Part shown: positions 16,015 to 26,088 of the stretch, in pieces
Numbering within the stretch: position 1 is the first letter of the stretch
Layout of the letters: each line of letters begins with the position of its first letter
From: Planctomycetota bacterium
GTDB taxonomy: Bacteria > Planctomycetota > UBA1135 > GCA-002686595
DNA length: 64,000 nucleotides
Direction of reading: 5' to 3'
Assembly: GCA_020853575.1 (NCBI GenBank)
Contig: JADYYP010000075.1
Span: 62,001 to 126,000 of the forward strand
The notes under the pieces: generated by a model
What the model was told of the DNA's origin: nothing
Databases searched by the model: none
Seen by the model: only the letters and a program-made list of their open reading frames with translations
Made by a program: the position numbers and the translations under genes

Positions 16015-16914
16015 CTATTTCGCCAGCTCGTCCAGGTCCACGCGCGGGGCTTGCCCGCGCAGGACCGAGTTCTCCCCGAACACGGCGCGTTGATCGATCG
16101 CCAGGGAACCCTCGAGCGCGGCGACATCGATCTGACCGGACTGGGCATAGGCCTCGAGCGCGTTGTGCCAGGTAACCCGCTCGACCCACTCCCGCGTCAC
16201 GCCGCGCTCGAGCATCAGCGCCGCAGTCTTCGGCACGGACAGCGGGTCGGACAACCCCCAGTCGGCCGAGCTGTCGACGATGATTCGTTCGGGCCCGTAC
16301 TTCTTGACGATCTCGACCATCCGCTCCGACCCCATCTTGGTGTGCGGATAGATCGTGAACGCGGCCCAAGCGCCGGCGTCGAGCACGTCCTTCACGGTCT
16401 CCTCGTTGTTGTGGTCGATCACCAGCTTGGACATCGGCTGTCCACACTCGCTCGCGACCTCCATCGAGCGCAGGATCCCGCGCTTCTTGTCGCGGTGCGG
16501 CGAGTGCACCATCACGACCATGTCGTGCTTGACCGCCAAGCGCAGCTGCGCGATGTACGCGCGCTCCTCCGCCGCCGAGATCTCGTCGTAGCCGATCTCT
16601 CCCACCGCGACCACGCCCTCCTTCAGGACGAAGCGCTCGAGCAGCGCGATCACGTCGCGCGCCAGCGGCTCGTTGTTCGCTTCCTTCGAGTTCATGCCGA
16701 TCGCGGAGTAGTGCGCGATGCCGAACTGCGAGGCGCGGAAACGCTCCCAACCCAGGATCTGCGAGAAATAGTCGACGAACGAGCCGACCGTGGTGCGCGG
16801 CTGACCGATCCAGAAGGCCGGCTCGATCACGGCGCGGATGCCGGCCTTGCTCATGGCCTCGTAGTCGTCGGTCGTCCGACTGATCATGTGGATGTGCGGA
16901 TCGAAGAAGCGCAT
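16015..16914 (-). CDS. eboB: EboB, TatD-like hydrolase of the Ebo metabolite-traffic system
   Basis: This is a 299-residue TIM-barrel protein that starts MRFFDPHIHMISRTTDDYEAM, the typical EboB beginning with the HxH metal motif. It continues with the family-specific LGWERFRASQFGIAHY, GMNSKEANNEPLA, VGEIGYDE, HSPHRDKKRG and DHNNEETV blocks, and ends in a WHNALEAYAQSG segment. EboB belongs to the six-gene Ebo cluster (A to F), which is thought to act in moving or processing small precursors to the periplasm. The ATG is 1 nt after the eboA stop. eboC, eboD and eboF are not adjacent here; eboE is found at 61.2 kb. Confidence 0.9.
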   Translation of the reverse strand: MRFFDPHIHMISRTTDDYEAMSKAGIRAVIEPAFWIGQPRTTVGSFVDYFSQILGWERFRASQFGIAHYSAIGMNSKEANNEPLARDVIALLERFVLKEGVVAVGEIGYDEISAAEERAYIAQLRLAVKHDMVVMVHSPHRDKKRGILRSMEVASECGQPMSKLVIDHNNEETVKDVLDAGAWAAFTIYPHTKMGSERMVEIVKKYGPERIIVDSSADWGLSDPLSVPKTAALMLERGVTREWVERVTWHNALEAYAQSGQIDVAALEGSLAIDQRAVFGENSVLRGQAPRVDLDELAK

Positions 16915-16915
16915 G

Positions 16916-17818
16916 TCAGCAGACTCCCGAAGTGCTTTGGTCGAGCGCGTGGAACGCCACCGAATCGTGCGCGCCATCGAGCGCGGAACCCATCACCTGC
17001 TTCACGAAGGGGTCGCTCTCGACCGCGCTCGCCGAGAGCAACTTGTCGCGCCGGCCGGCGCGGGCCAACGCCAGCGCCGCACCCGCCCGCCCGCGCGCGG
17101 GCCCGTGCACGAGCTCGCGCTCGATCGAGCTCTGGGCGCGAGCGCCGCCGTGCGTGCCCAGGCACATCCACGTTTCTGGATTCACCGGCCGCCCAGCCGA
17201 GCGCCGCTCATCGGCCAGATCCAGCGCCATGCGCGCGAGCTCCTCGTCCAGCCGCGCATCGACATTCCAAACGCGCCACAGCGGTGCCTCGACGAACAGC
17301 GCCTTGATCAACGCTTGGCGCCAGGCGATGTCGTCGAAGTAGCGCGCGGGAAACGGCGTGTCGCAGCAGGCCGACTCGTACACGGCCTTCATGCTCGAGC
17401 GTGCGCCTTCGCCGGCGCGCCAGACGAAGCGCTCGGCCTGCGGCACCAGCGCCAGCAGCTTGTACGCCGCGCACAGCTCGCCCATGTCGGCGTAGCGGAA
17501 GAGCTCCTCGATGGCGCGGGCGGCCGACGGCGTCGACAGGTCCGAGCGCGACAACACGAGCACCGCGCGAAACGCGTCCAGAATCGACCAGCGCTCGGGA
17601 TTCCACCCGGCGAGAGCCTGCGCGGCGCGCGCGCGTTCCGCGGCGTCGGGCGCGAGCGGCGCTCGCGGCGCGAAGCGGCTGGCGAGCGAAAACAGCACGC
17701 AGAAGCGCTCGTCCTCGATTCCTCGCCCGATCTCCGCGCGGGCGCTGTCGAGCCACGCGCGGCGCTCGGCCGGAACGCGCCGGTCGAGCAGTCCGAGCAA
17801 ACACTGGAGCGTGGTCAT
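16916..17818 (-). CDS. eboA: EboA family metabolite-traffic protein
   Basis: This is a 300-residue helical protein that matches EboA in its C-terminal hallmarks: an ALIKALFVEAPLWRV block, then ELARMALDLADERRSAGRP and NPETWMCLG, after an N-terminal half with WNPERWSILDAFRAVLVL. EboA has no known enzymatic activity; it is the marker protein of the Ebo cluster. It lies directly upstream of eboB (1-nt gap) and 12 nt downstream of a gene for an exported terpene-cyclase-fold protein, so four genes probably form one operon. The usual UbiA-type EboC is missing from the cluster. Confidence 0.88.
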   Translation of the reverse strand: MTTLQCLLGLLDRRVPAERRAWLDSARAEIGRGIEDERFCVLFSLASRFAPRAPLAPDAAERARAAQALAGWNPERWSILDAFRAVLVLSRSDLSTPSAARAIEELFRYADMGELCAAYKLLALVPQAERFVWRAGEGARSSMKAVYESACCDTPFPARYFDDIAWRQALIKALFVEAPLWRVWNVDARLDEELARMALDLADERRSAGRPVNPETWMCLGTHGGARAQSSIERELVHGPARGRAGAALALARAGRRDKLLSASAVESDPFVKQVMGSALDGAHDSVAFHALDQSTSGVC

Positions 17819-17830
17819 TGCGAAAGAAGC

Positions 17831-18997
17831 CTAGTTCTTGGACGCGAGCCCGAGATCGAGCGCCATGGCGGCGTAGGCCGTGGAGGCCAGCACATCGTAG
17901 CGCGAGTGCAGGAAGTCACTGGTGGAGCCATCTTCGTATTGGCACTTCGCGACGTGCGGACGAAGGCGCGCGTGCCACGCCTCGCGCTCGCCCTCGGGCA
18001 ACTCGTTGATCGCCAGCGCGCAGTAGTAGTGCCCAAAGAAATAGAAGTAGCCCGCATTCGCGTAGTACGCCTCGTGAGGCACGGGCCGCATGCGAGCGAC
18101 GTCGAGGAAGCGATGGTGCTCGAAGAACGCGCTCAGCCCCTCGCGCAACTTGTCGTCGGTCACGAACTTCACGCCCGAACGGCGCAGCGACCAGTTGCAC
18201 ACCTGGATGCGTCCGAGTGAGCCCTTGACCGAGTTGATGCTCTCGCCAGCGCCGGCGCGCGGAATCGGATTGAGGTCGTACTCGTAGGCCCCGTTGGGAA
18301 GTGCGCAGCCCGCCACGTAGTCGACGGCGCGCTTGCGCAGCGCGGGATCGGCGAACCACTGGCGCCGCTCGGCGCGCGAGAGCGCATCGAGCACCGTCGC
18401 CGTCGCGAAGCTCGTGGCCCACTTCGGCCGCGAGGTGAACGGCGGATCGTCGTAGTAGCCCCAGCCACCGTCGGGCACCTGGCTGCGCACGAGGAGCTCC
18501 ATGAACTCACGCCCGCGAGCCTCGATGCGCGTTTGCCATTCCGCGTTCCCGAAGCGAGCGAACTCCAGCGCAGTCGTCGTGCACACCACTCCGTACAGCG
18601 CGGGCCACATGTAGTCGACGTCCCAGTCGCTGCCCCGAGCCGGCAGGCGCGTCGTGCACAGCCACTGCATGCCCCGATCGAGCGTGGCCATGCGTTCGGG
18701 AGTGGCCTCGCACTCCATCAGCGCCATCAGCGTCAGCTCGATCGCGCCGAGCTGCCAGGTGTAGTAGGTCTCCGGGCTGAAGCCCAACTCCATGACACTG
18801 TCGGGAGCGCTCCCGCACCACGAGCCGTCGGGATTCTGCGTCGACGTGATGAACTTGAGCGAGCGCTCGAGCGACACGCGCGCTTGCTCGCGCGTCATGG
18901 TCTCAGGCACGTCGACGAACGGTCGGATCTCGGTCTCATCCTGCGGCCGCGGGGCCTGCAGCGCGAGCCAGGCGGCGAGGGACCAGGCGCACAGCAC
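17831..18997 (-). CDS. Exported prenyltransferase/squalene-cyclase-fold (alpha/alpha toroid) protein
   Basis: This is a 388-residue protein. Residues 1-18 look like a signal peptide (VLCAWSLAAWLALQ). The rest is an alpha/alpha toroid with QW-like repeats: TSTQNPDGSWCGS near 47-59, RSQVPDGGWGYYDDPPF near 165-181 and CALPNGAYEY near 230. No DxDD catalytic motif of class II terpene cyclases is visible, so cyclisation is unlikely; a binding or inhibitor-like role is possible. The GTG start lies 2 nt after the upstream lipoprotein gene and the stop 12 nt before eboA. The exported form contrasts with the cytosolic neighbours EboA and EboB. Confidence 0.78.
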   Translation of the reverse strand: MLCAWSLAAWLALQAPRPQDETEIRPFVDVPETMTREQARVSLERSLKFITSTQNPDGSWCGSAPDSVMELGFSPETYYTWQLGAIELTLMALMECEATPERMATLDRGMQWLCTTRLPARGSDWDVDYMWPALYGVVCTTTALEFARFGNAEWQTRIEARGREFMELLVRSQVPDGGWGYYDDPPFTSRPKWATSFATATVLDALSRAERRQWFADPALRKRAVDYVAGCALPNGAYEYDLNPIPRAGAGESINSVKGSLGRIQVCNWSLRRSGVKFVTDDKLREGLSAFFEHHRFLDVARMRPVPHEAYYANAGYFYFFGHYYCALAINELPEGEREAWHARLRPHVAKCQYEDGSTSDFLHSRYDVLASTAYAAMALDLGLASKN

Positions 18998-18999
18998 GA

Positions 19000-19812
19000 C
19001 TAGCCGCGCTCCTTGGCGCCTTGGTCGGGATCTTCGGGACGCTCGAGCTCCTCGATCGACCAGCGCTTGCGCGCCAACTCGAGCTTGGTCTGCAGCTCCT
19101 GCTTGCGCTGCGCTGCGCGCGCGTCCTCGAGCGCCAGCTCGGCGTCGTGCAACTTGCGCTCGAGCTCGCGCTGCGTGCGCGGGAGCTCGACCTGTTGCTT
19201 GTCCACGAACTCGGCTTCGGCGATGGCGAAGGCGCGGTTGGCGAACTCGACGCGCTTGCGATGGCGCGTCAACACCAACTCCTTGGTGTCTTTCGCGAAC
19301 TGGTCCTTGGCGTAGGTCGCCTCCATCTCCTTCAGCTCTTGCTCGGCCTCGGTCTTGGACTGGATCGAGCGATCGAGATCGAGCCGACCGTCCTCGAGCT
19401 CGCGCGGCAGCTTGCGCGACTTGAAGTGGCCCAGCGCCAGGCGCGCCTCCTCGAGCTCGCGCTCGGCGCGCTCGATCTTCGTCCGCGCCTCGTCCGCATC
19501 GACCTTGGCCTCGAGCTCGGCGATTTCGAGCTCGATCCGCGCCAGCGCCAGCTCGTGCGCGCGTTTGGCAGCCTTGCGCGCGGCGTCCTTCGCCTTGGTG
19601 TCCCCTTGGACATCGCTGGGAGCGACTCCTTCGGCCGCCGCGCGGGCTCCGGCATGTGCGTCGGCCTGCGGCTTCACGCCGCCCGGTCCGCTCGGACCGG
19701 CCTTTTCCGCCGCACCCTGCTCGGCGCCCTTGGCCACGAAAACGCAAGACGACAGCGCGAAGGGCATGAAACTGAGCGCGATGAAAGCCAGCGAGGAACC
19801 GCGGTGCGACAT
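19000..19812 (-). CDS. Coiled-coil lipoprotein heading the eboAB operon
   Basis: This is a 270-residue protein with a lipoprotein signal (lipobox LSSC, Cys near residue 23), an Ala/Gly-rich linker to about residue 80 and then about 170 residues of charged heptad-like helix, e.g. ARIELEIAELEAKVDADEA and RTQRELERKLHDAELALED. It is predicted to be membrane-anchored in the cell envelope and to form a long coiled coil. It resembles no enzyme. The ATG at 19812 is chosen to give an intact signal peptide. It is the first gene of the four-gene set ending with eboB. Confidence 0.75.
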   Translation of the reverse strand: MSHRGSSLAFIALSFMPFALSSCVFVAKGAEQGAAEKAGPSGPGGVKPQADAHAGARAAAEGVAPSDVQGDTKAKDAARKAAKRAHELALARIELEIAELEAKVDADEARTKIERAERELEEARLALGHFKSRKLPRELEDGRLDLDRSIQSKTEAEQELKEMEATYAKDQFAKDTKELVLTRHRKRVEFANRAFAIAEAEFVDKQQVELPRTQRELERKLHDAELALEDARAAQRKQELQTKLELARKRWSIEELERPEDPDQGAKERG

Positions 19813-19998
19813 GGATCGAGACTCCGAAGGGGAACGGACGCGCGCCGCGCGCCGGGGGCGACATGATGGAGAGCGCACGCGACGGCGAAAAGGGCGCGCA
19901 GCTGCAAATCCATGTGCACTGCGCGGGAGAGTCGGCGTTCGACAACCGCGCGCTGGGTCCGCTACCCTCGTTGCCCCTTAGACACCTCAGGAGTCGCG

Positions 19999-21630
19999 AT
20001 GACCCACGGCATCTTCCGCACCCCCACGCCCGTCAACGAACCGGTCAAGAGCTACGCGCCGCGCAGTGCGGAACGCGCGAGCCTCGAGGCCACGTTGCGC
20101 TCGCTTTCGAGCTCGGAGATCGAGATCCCGCTGGTGATCGGCGGACGCGAGGTGCGCACCGGCGAAATCGAGACAGCGACGATGCCCCACGACCATCGCC
20201 ACGTCGTCGCGCGCATCCACCGCGCGAAACCCGAGCACGTCGCGGCCGCGATCGAGGCCGCGAGTGCGGCCAAGCACGCCTGGGAGCGCACGCCCTGGGA
20301 GGAGCGCGCCGCGATCTTCTTGCGCGTCGGCGAGCTGCTCGCCGGACCCTGGCGCGATCGCGTCAACGCGGCCACGATGCTCGGGCAGTCCAAGACCGTG
20401 CACCAGGCGGAGATCGACTCGGCCTGCGAGACGATCGACTTCATGCGCTTCAACGTGCATTTCATGGAGCGCCTGTACGCCGAGCAGCCGCAGTCCTCGC
20501 CCGGAGTGTGGAACCGCCTCGAGCACCGCCCGCTCGACGGCTACGTGTTCGCCGTCTCGCCGTTCAACTTCACCTCGATCGCCGCCAACCTCGCCAGCGC
20601 GCCGGCGATGCTCGGCAACACCGTGGTGTGGAAGCCGGCGAGCACCTCGATCTACTCGAACTACATGCTCATGAAGCTGTACGAGGCCGCCGGATTGCCG
20701 GCGGGCGTGATCAACTTCGTCCCCGGTCAGGGCAGCGCGATCGGCGACGCGGGCATCGCCGATCGACGCTTGGCCGGCGTGCACTTCACGGGCTCCACCG
20801 GGGTCTTCAATGGCATCTGGGGCACGGTCGGCAAGAACATCGCGAAGTACGCGCAGTATCCGCGGTTGGTCGGCGAGACCGGAGGCAAGGACTTCGTCTT
20901 CGTGCACGCCTCGGCCGAGGTCGATGTCGCCGCCGTGGCGCTCGTGCGCGGCTCGTTCGAGTACCAGGGCCAGAAGTGCTCGGCCGCGAGCCGCGCCTAC
21001 GTTCCGAAGTCCCTGTGGCCCGCGCTGAAGGAGCGCATGGCCGCGATGCTGGCCGAGATCAAGACCGGCGACGTCGCGGACATGCGCAACTTCATGGGCG
21101 CGGTGATCGACAAGCGTTCGTTCGACAAGCTCAAGGCCGCGATCGACGCCGCGCGCACCTCGAGTGCGGCACGCATCGTGTTCGGCGGCGGCTGCGACTG
21201 CACGCGCGGCTGGTTCATCGAACCCACGGTGATCGAAGCGCTCGACCCCAAGTACGACACCATGTGCACCGAGCTCTTCGGACCGATCTTGACGATCCAC
21301 GTCTACGACGACGCGCGCTACGCCGAGACGCTCGAGCTGTGCAACACGACTTCCGAGTACGCGCTGACCGGCGCGATCCTGGCCAACGATCGGACCGCGG
21401 TCCGTCAGGCCACGGATGCGCTGCGCTTCGCCGCGGGCAATTTCTACGTCAACGACAAGCCCACGGGCGCGGTCGTCGGCCAGCAACCCTTCGGCGGCGC
21501 GCGCGCCTCGGGCACCAACGACAAGGCGGGCTCGATCTTGAATCTCCTGCGCTGGGTCAGTCCGCGCACGATCAAGGAGACCTTCGTCCCGCCGACGGAC
21601 TGGCGCTATCCGTTCCTCGGTCAGGCCTGA
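19999..21630 (+). CDS. pruA: L-glutamate gamma-semialdehyde dehydrogenase (1-pyrroline-5-carboxylate dehydrogenase)
   Basis: This is a 543-residue aldehyde dehydrogenase of the P5CDH type (close to human ALDH4A1 in length). Catalytic Cys327 lies in FEYQGQKCSAASRAY, general base Glu293 in LVGETGGKDF and Asn190 in SPFNFTSIA. The KPAST and FTGS Rossmann elements are present. It oxidises glutamate semialdehyde to glutamate, the second step of proline breakdown, in the cytosol. An AGGAG ribosome-binding site lies about 7 nt before the ATG at 19999. No proline dehydrogenase gene is next to it. It precedes the glyoxylate-bypass genes but is separated from them by 162 bp. Confidence 0.93.
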   Translation: MTHGIFRTPTPVNEPVKSYAPRSAERASLEATLRSLSSSEIEIPLVIGGREVRTGEIETATMPHDHRHVVARIHRAKPEHVAAAIEAASAAKHAWERTPWEERAAIFLRVGELLAGPWRDRVNAATMLGQSKTVHQAEIDSACETIDFMRFNVHFMERLYAEQPQSSPGVWNRLEHRPLDGYVFAVSPFNFTSIAANLASAPAMLGNTVVWKPASTSIYSNYMLMKLYEAAGLPAGVINFVPGQGSAIGDAGIADRRLAGVHFTGSTGVFNGIWGTVGKNIAKYAQYPRLVGETGGKDFVFVHASAEVDVAAVALVRGSFEYQGQKCSAASRAYVPKSLWPALKERMAAMLAEIKTGDVADMRNFMGAVIDKRSFDKLKAAIDAARTSSAARIVFGGGCDCTRGWFIEPTVIEALDPKYDTMCTELFGPILTIHVYDDARYAETLELCNTTSEYALTGAILANDRTAVRQATDALRFAAGNFYVNDKPTGAVVGQQPFGGARASGTNDKAGSILNLLRWVSPRTIKETFVPPTDWRYPFLGQA

Positions 21631-21762
21631 GCTGGCCCGCGCGCGAGCTTCGCGCGCCGCAGCGCGTTCCATTCGGCGCGAAGATCCTTCCGAGCTCGTG
21701 TCGCAGGTGAAGCGCGAATCGCGCTCGTGATTTGCCCATGGGACATTCCGGGGTTGGATTGA

Positions 21763-21786
21763 GCACGCGAGCAACTCCTCGCGTGC
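21763..21786 (+). promoter_or_regulatory. Perfect inverted repeat just upstream of malate synthase start
   Basis: Arms of 9 bp (21763-21771 and 21778-21786) with a 6-nt spacer end 6 nt before the ATG of malate synthase. It could be an operator or an RNA hairpin hiding the ribosome-binding site of the glyoxylate-bypass genes. Only the symmetry and position are seen; the function is inferred. Confidence 0.35.
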
Positions 21787-21792
21787 CGCCCC

Positions 21793-23415
<1,623 letters not shown>

Positions 23416-23419
23416 CACC

Positions 23420-24733
23420 ATGAAGAAGCTCGACATCGACTCGCGCTCCAAACTCGTCGACGACCAAGGGCGCATCCTCTCGACCTGGCCCGTGACCAGC
23501 CTCGACCCGCACCGTTTCGACGGCATTCGACGCGACTACGAGTGGTCGGACGTCGAGCGCTTGCGCGGCTCGGTGCAGGTCGAGCACACGCTCGCGCGCC
23601 TGGGCGCCGAGCGCCTGTGGCGCCTGCTCCACGAGCGCGACTACGTGCACGCGCTCGGCGCGCTCACCGGAAACCAAGCGGTGCAGATGGTCAAGGCCGG
23701 GCTGGACGCGATCTACCTCTCGGGCTGGCAAGTCGCGGCCGACGCCAATCTCGCCGGCCACATGTACCCCGACCAGTCGTTGTATCCCTCGAACTCGGTG
23801 CCACAGGTCGTCAAGCGCATCAACCAGGCCCTGCAGCGCGCGGACCAGATCGAGCACATGGAAGGCGGGGCGCAACGTTCGTGGTTCGCGCCGATCGTCG
23901 CCGATGCCGAGGCAGGTTTCGGCGGACCGCTGAACGCCTTCGAGCTGATGAAGCTGATGATCGAGGCCGGCGCGGCGGGTGTGCACTTCGAGGACCAGCT
24001 CGCGAGCGAGAAGAAGTGCGGCCACTTGGGCGGAAAGGTGCTGGTGCCGACCGCTGCGTTCCTGCGCACGCTCAATGCCGCGCGCCTGGCCGCGGACATC
24101 TGCGACGTGCCGACCTTGCTGGTGGCGCGCACCGACGCCGATGCTGCCACTTTGATCACCAGCGACGTCGACGAGCGCGACCGCCCGTTCCTGACCGGTG
24201 AGCGTACCGCGGAGGGCTTCTTCCGTGTGCGCAGCGGCATCGAGCCGGCGATCGCGCGCGGACTGGCCTATGCGCCCTACGCCGACTTGGTGTGGTGCGA
24301 GACCTCGCACCCCGATCTGGCCGAAGCGCGCCAGTTCGCCGAGGCGATCCACGCGCGCTACCCAGGCAAGCTGCTGGCCTACAACTGCTCGCCCTCGTTC
24401 AACTGGCGGAAGAAGCTCGACGAGCACACGATCGCGGTGTTCCAGCGCGAGCTCGGCGCGATGGACTACAGATTCCAGTTCGTCACGCTCGCGGGCTTCC
24501 ACGCGCTCAACCACTCGATGTTCGAGCTCGCGCGCGGCTATCGCGAGCGAGGAATGGCCGCCTACAGCGAACTGCAGCAGGCCGAGTTCGCATCCGAGGC
24601 CCACGGCTACAGCGCGACACGCCACCAGCGCGAGGTCGGGACCGCCTACTTCGACGCGGTGACGCAGGCCGTGGCGAAGGGACAGAGCTCGACCACGGCC
24701 CTCGACGGCTCGACCGAAAAGGCGCAGTTCTAG
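23420..24733 (+). CDS. aceA: Isocitrate lyase
   Basis: This is a 437-residue isocitrate lyase, which splits isocitrate into succinate and glyoxylate. The hallmark KKCGHLGGK with catalytic Cys200 lies at 198-206. The upstream SGWQVAADAN, MYPDQSLYPSNSVP and GFGGPLNAFELMK blocks and the downstream NCSPSFNWRKKL loop are all typical. Length is that of the short bacterial form. It lies 4 nt downstream of aceB, and together they provide growth on acetate or fatty acids. Transcription probably ends at the hairpin at 24777. Confidence 0.96.
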   Translation: MKKLDIDSRSKLVDDQGRILSTWPVTSLDPHRFDGIRRDYEWSDVERLRGSVQVEHTLARLGAERLWRLLHERDYVHALGALTGNQAVQMVKAGLDAIYLSGWQVAADANLAGHMYPDQSLYPSNSVPQVVKRINQALQRADQIEHMEGGAQRSWFAPIVADAEAGFGGPLNAFELMKLMIEAGAAGVHFEDQLASEKKCGHLGGKVLVPTAAFLRTLNAARLAADICDVPTLLVARTDADAATLITSDVDERDRPFLTGERTAEGFFRVRSGIEPAIARGLAYAPYADLVWCETSHPDLAEARQFAEAIHARYPGKLLAYNCSPSFNWRKKLDEHTIAVFQRELGAMDYRFQFVTLAGFHALNHSMFELARGYRERGMAAYSELQQAEFASEAHGYSATRHQREVGTAYFDAVTQAVAKGQSSTTALDGSTEKAQF

Positions 24734-24776
24734 ACGACACTCGACAAGGGCTCTTCTTCCGGAGAGAAGCCCGCGG

Positions 24777-24817
24777 CGGCTCGCGATGTGGGACTCGCGA
24801 GCCGTCGCACCTTTTCT
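24777..24817 (+). terminator. Intrinsic terminator after aceA
   Basis: A perfect 10-bp stem (24777-24786 with 24795-24804), an 8-nt loop and a following TCGCACCTTTT lie 44 nt after the isocitrate lyase stop codon. It separates the glyoxylate-bypass operon from the UPF0261 gene. Confidence 0.65.
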
Positions 24818-24870
24818 GGAGCTCAGCGCGGCGCCTCGATCGCTCGGCGCCGCGAGCTACACTGCGCCGC

Positions 24871-26088
24871 ATGGCGATCTACATCCTGGCGACGCTCGAC
24901 ACCAAGGGCGTCGAGGCGGCCTTCGTGCGCGACGCGCTCGCGGCGCGCGGCCTGGAGACCCTGCTCGTCGACTGCGGCACGTCAGGCGAACCCGCCGTAC
25001 CCGCGGACATCGCTCGCGAGCGCGTGCTCGCGGCGGCCGGAACCGATCTGGCGCGCGTGCGAGCTCAGGGGGAACGCGGCAGCGCGGTGCAAGCCGCGGC
25101 GCGCGGCGCGCGACAGCTGGTGCTCGAGGCCCACGCGCGCGGCGAGCTCGAAGGCGTGTTCGGCCTGGGCGGCTCCGCCGGCACCGCGATCGGAACCGAG
25201 AGCATGCGCGCTCTGCCGCTGGGCGTGCCGAAGGTGATGGTCTCGACGCTCGCCTCGGGCCAGACGCGTTCGTTCGTCGGAGATCGCGACATCACCCTGG
25301 TGAACAGCGTCGTCGACGTGCTCGGGATCAACCGCATCAGCCGCCGCATCCTGACCAACGCGGCGCACGCGCTGGCCGGGATGGTGCAGGCCGGACCGGT
25401 CCGCGACGCACGCTCCGACCGGCCGCTGGTAGCGGCGACGATGTTCGGCGTGACGACCAAGTGCGTCGAGCGCGCCAAGGTGCTGCTCGAAGCCGAAGGC
25501 TGCGAGGTGCTCGTGTTCCACGCCACCGGTAGCGGCGGGCAAGCGATGGAGAGCCTGATCCGCGACGGCCTGATCTCCGGCGTGCTGGACGTCACCACCA
25601 CGGAGCTGGCCGACGAGCTGGTCGGCGGCTTCCTCTCCGCGGGTCCCTTGCGCCTGACCGCGGCCGCCCACTGCGGCGTTCCGCAAGTGGTCAGCGTCGG
25701 CGCGCTCGACATGGTGAACTTCTTCGGATTGGAGAGCGTGCCCCAGGCCTTCCGCGAGCGCCGCCTCCACAAGCACAACGACCACGTGACCCTGATGCGC
25801 ACCACCGCCGACGAGAACGCGCTGCTCGGCGCGGAGATCGCGAGCAAGCTCTCCAATGCGCGTGGCCCGACCAAGGTGCTGTTCCCGTTGCGAGGCGTGT
25901 CCGCGCTCGATCGCGACGGTCAGCCCTTCGACGATCCCGCGGCGCGCAAGGCGCTGCTCGAAGGACTGCTCGGCGCTCGACCGGGCGTCGAGACCAGCGT
26001 GCTCGACCTGCACATCAACGACCCGCAGTTCGCGGAGACCGCCGCTCGAGACCTCTTGGCGCTGATGCGCCTCCAGACCAGCGCATGA
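24871..26088 (+). CDS. Tm-1-like ATP-binding domain (UPF0261) protein
   Basis: This is a 405-residue protein of the UPF0261/Tm-1 N-terminal family. It begins with the typical MAIYILATLDTKGVEAAF, with further family blocks LEGVFGLGGSAGTAIGT, GVPKVMVSTLASG, ISRRILTNAAHALAGM, VTTKCVERAKVLLE and VFHATGSGGQAMESLI. In many bacteria and fungi this domain is fused to the TIM-barrel domain that here is encoded separately by the next gene, 4 nt overlapping. The biochemical reaction is not known; ATP binding is inferred from the plant Tm-1 structure. Confidence 0.88.
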   Translation: MAIYILATLDTKGVEAAFVRDALAARGLETLLVDCGTSGEPAVPADIARERVLAAAGTDLARVRAQGERGSAVQAAARGARQLVLEAHARGELEGVFGLGGSAGTAIGTESMRALPLGVPKVMVSTLASGQTRSFVGDRDITLVNSVVDVLGINRISRRILTNAAHALAGMVQAGPVRDARSDRPLVAATMFGVTTKCVERAKVLLEAEGCEVLVFHATGSGGQAMESLIRDGLISGVLDVTTTELADELVGGFLSAGPLRLTAAAHCGVPQVVSVGALDMVNFFGLESVPQAFRERRLHKHNDHVTLMRTTADENALLGAEIASKLSNARGPTKVLFPLRGVSALDRDGQPFDDPAARKALLEGLLGARPGVETSVLDLHINDPQFAETAARDLLALMRLQTSA

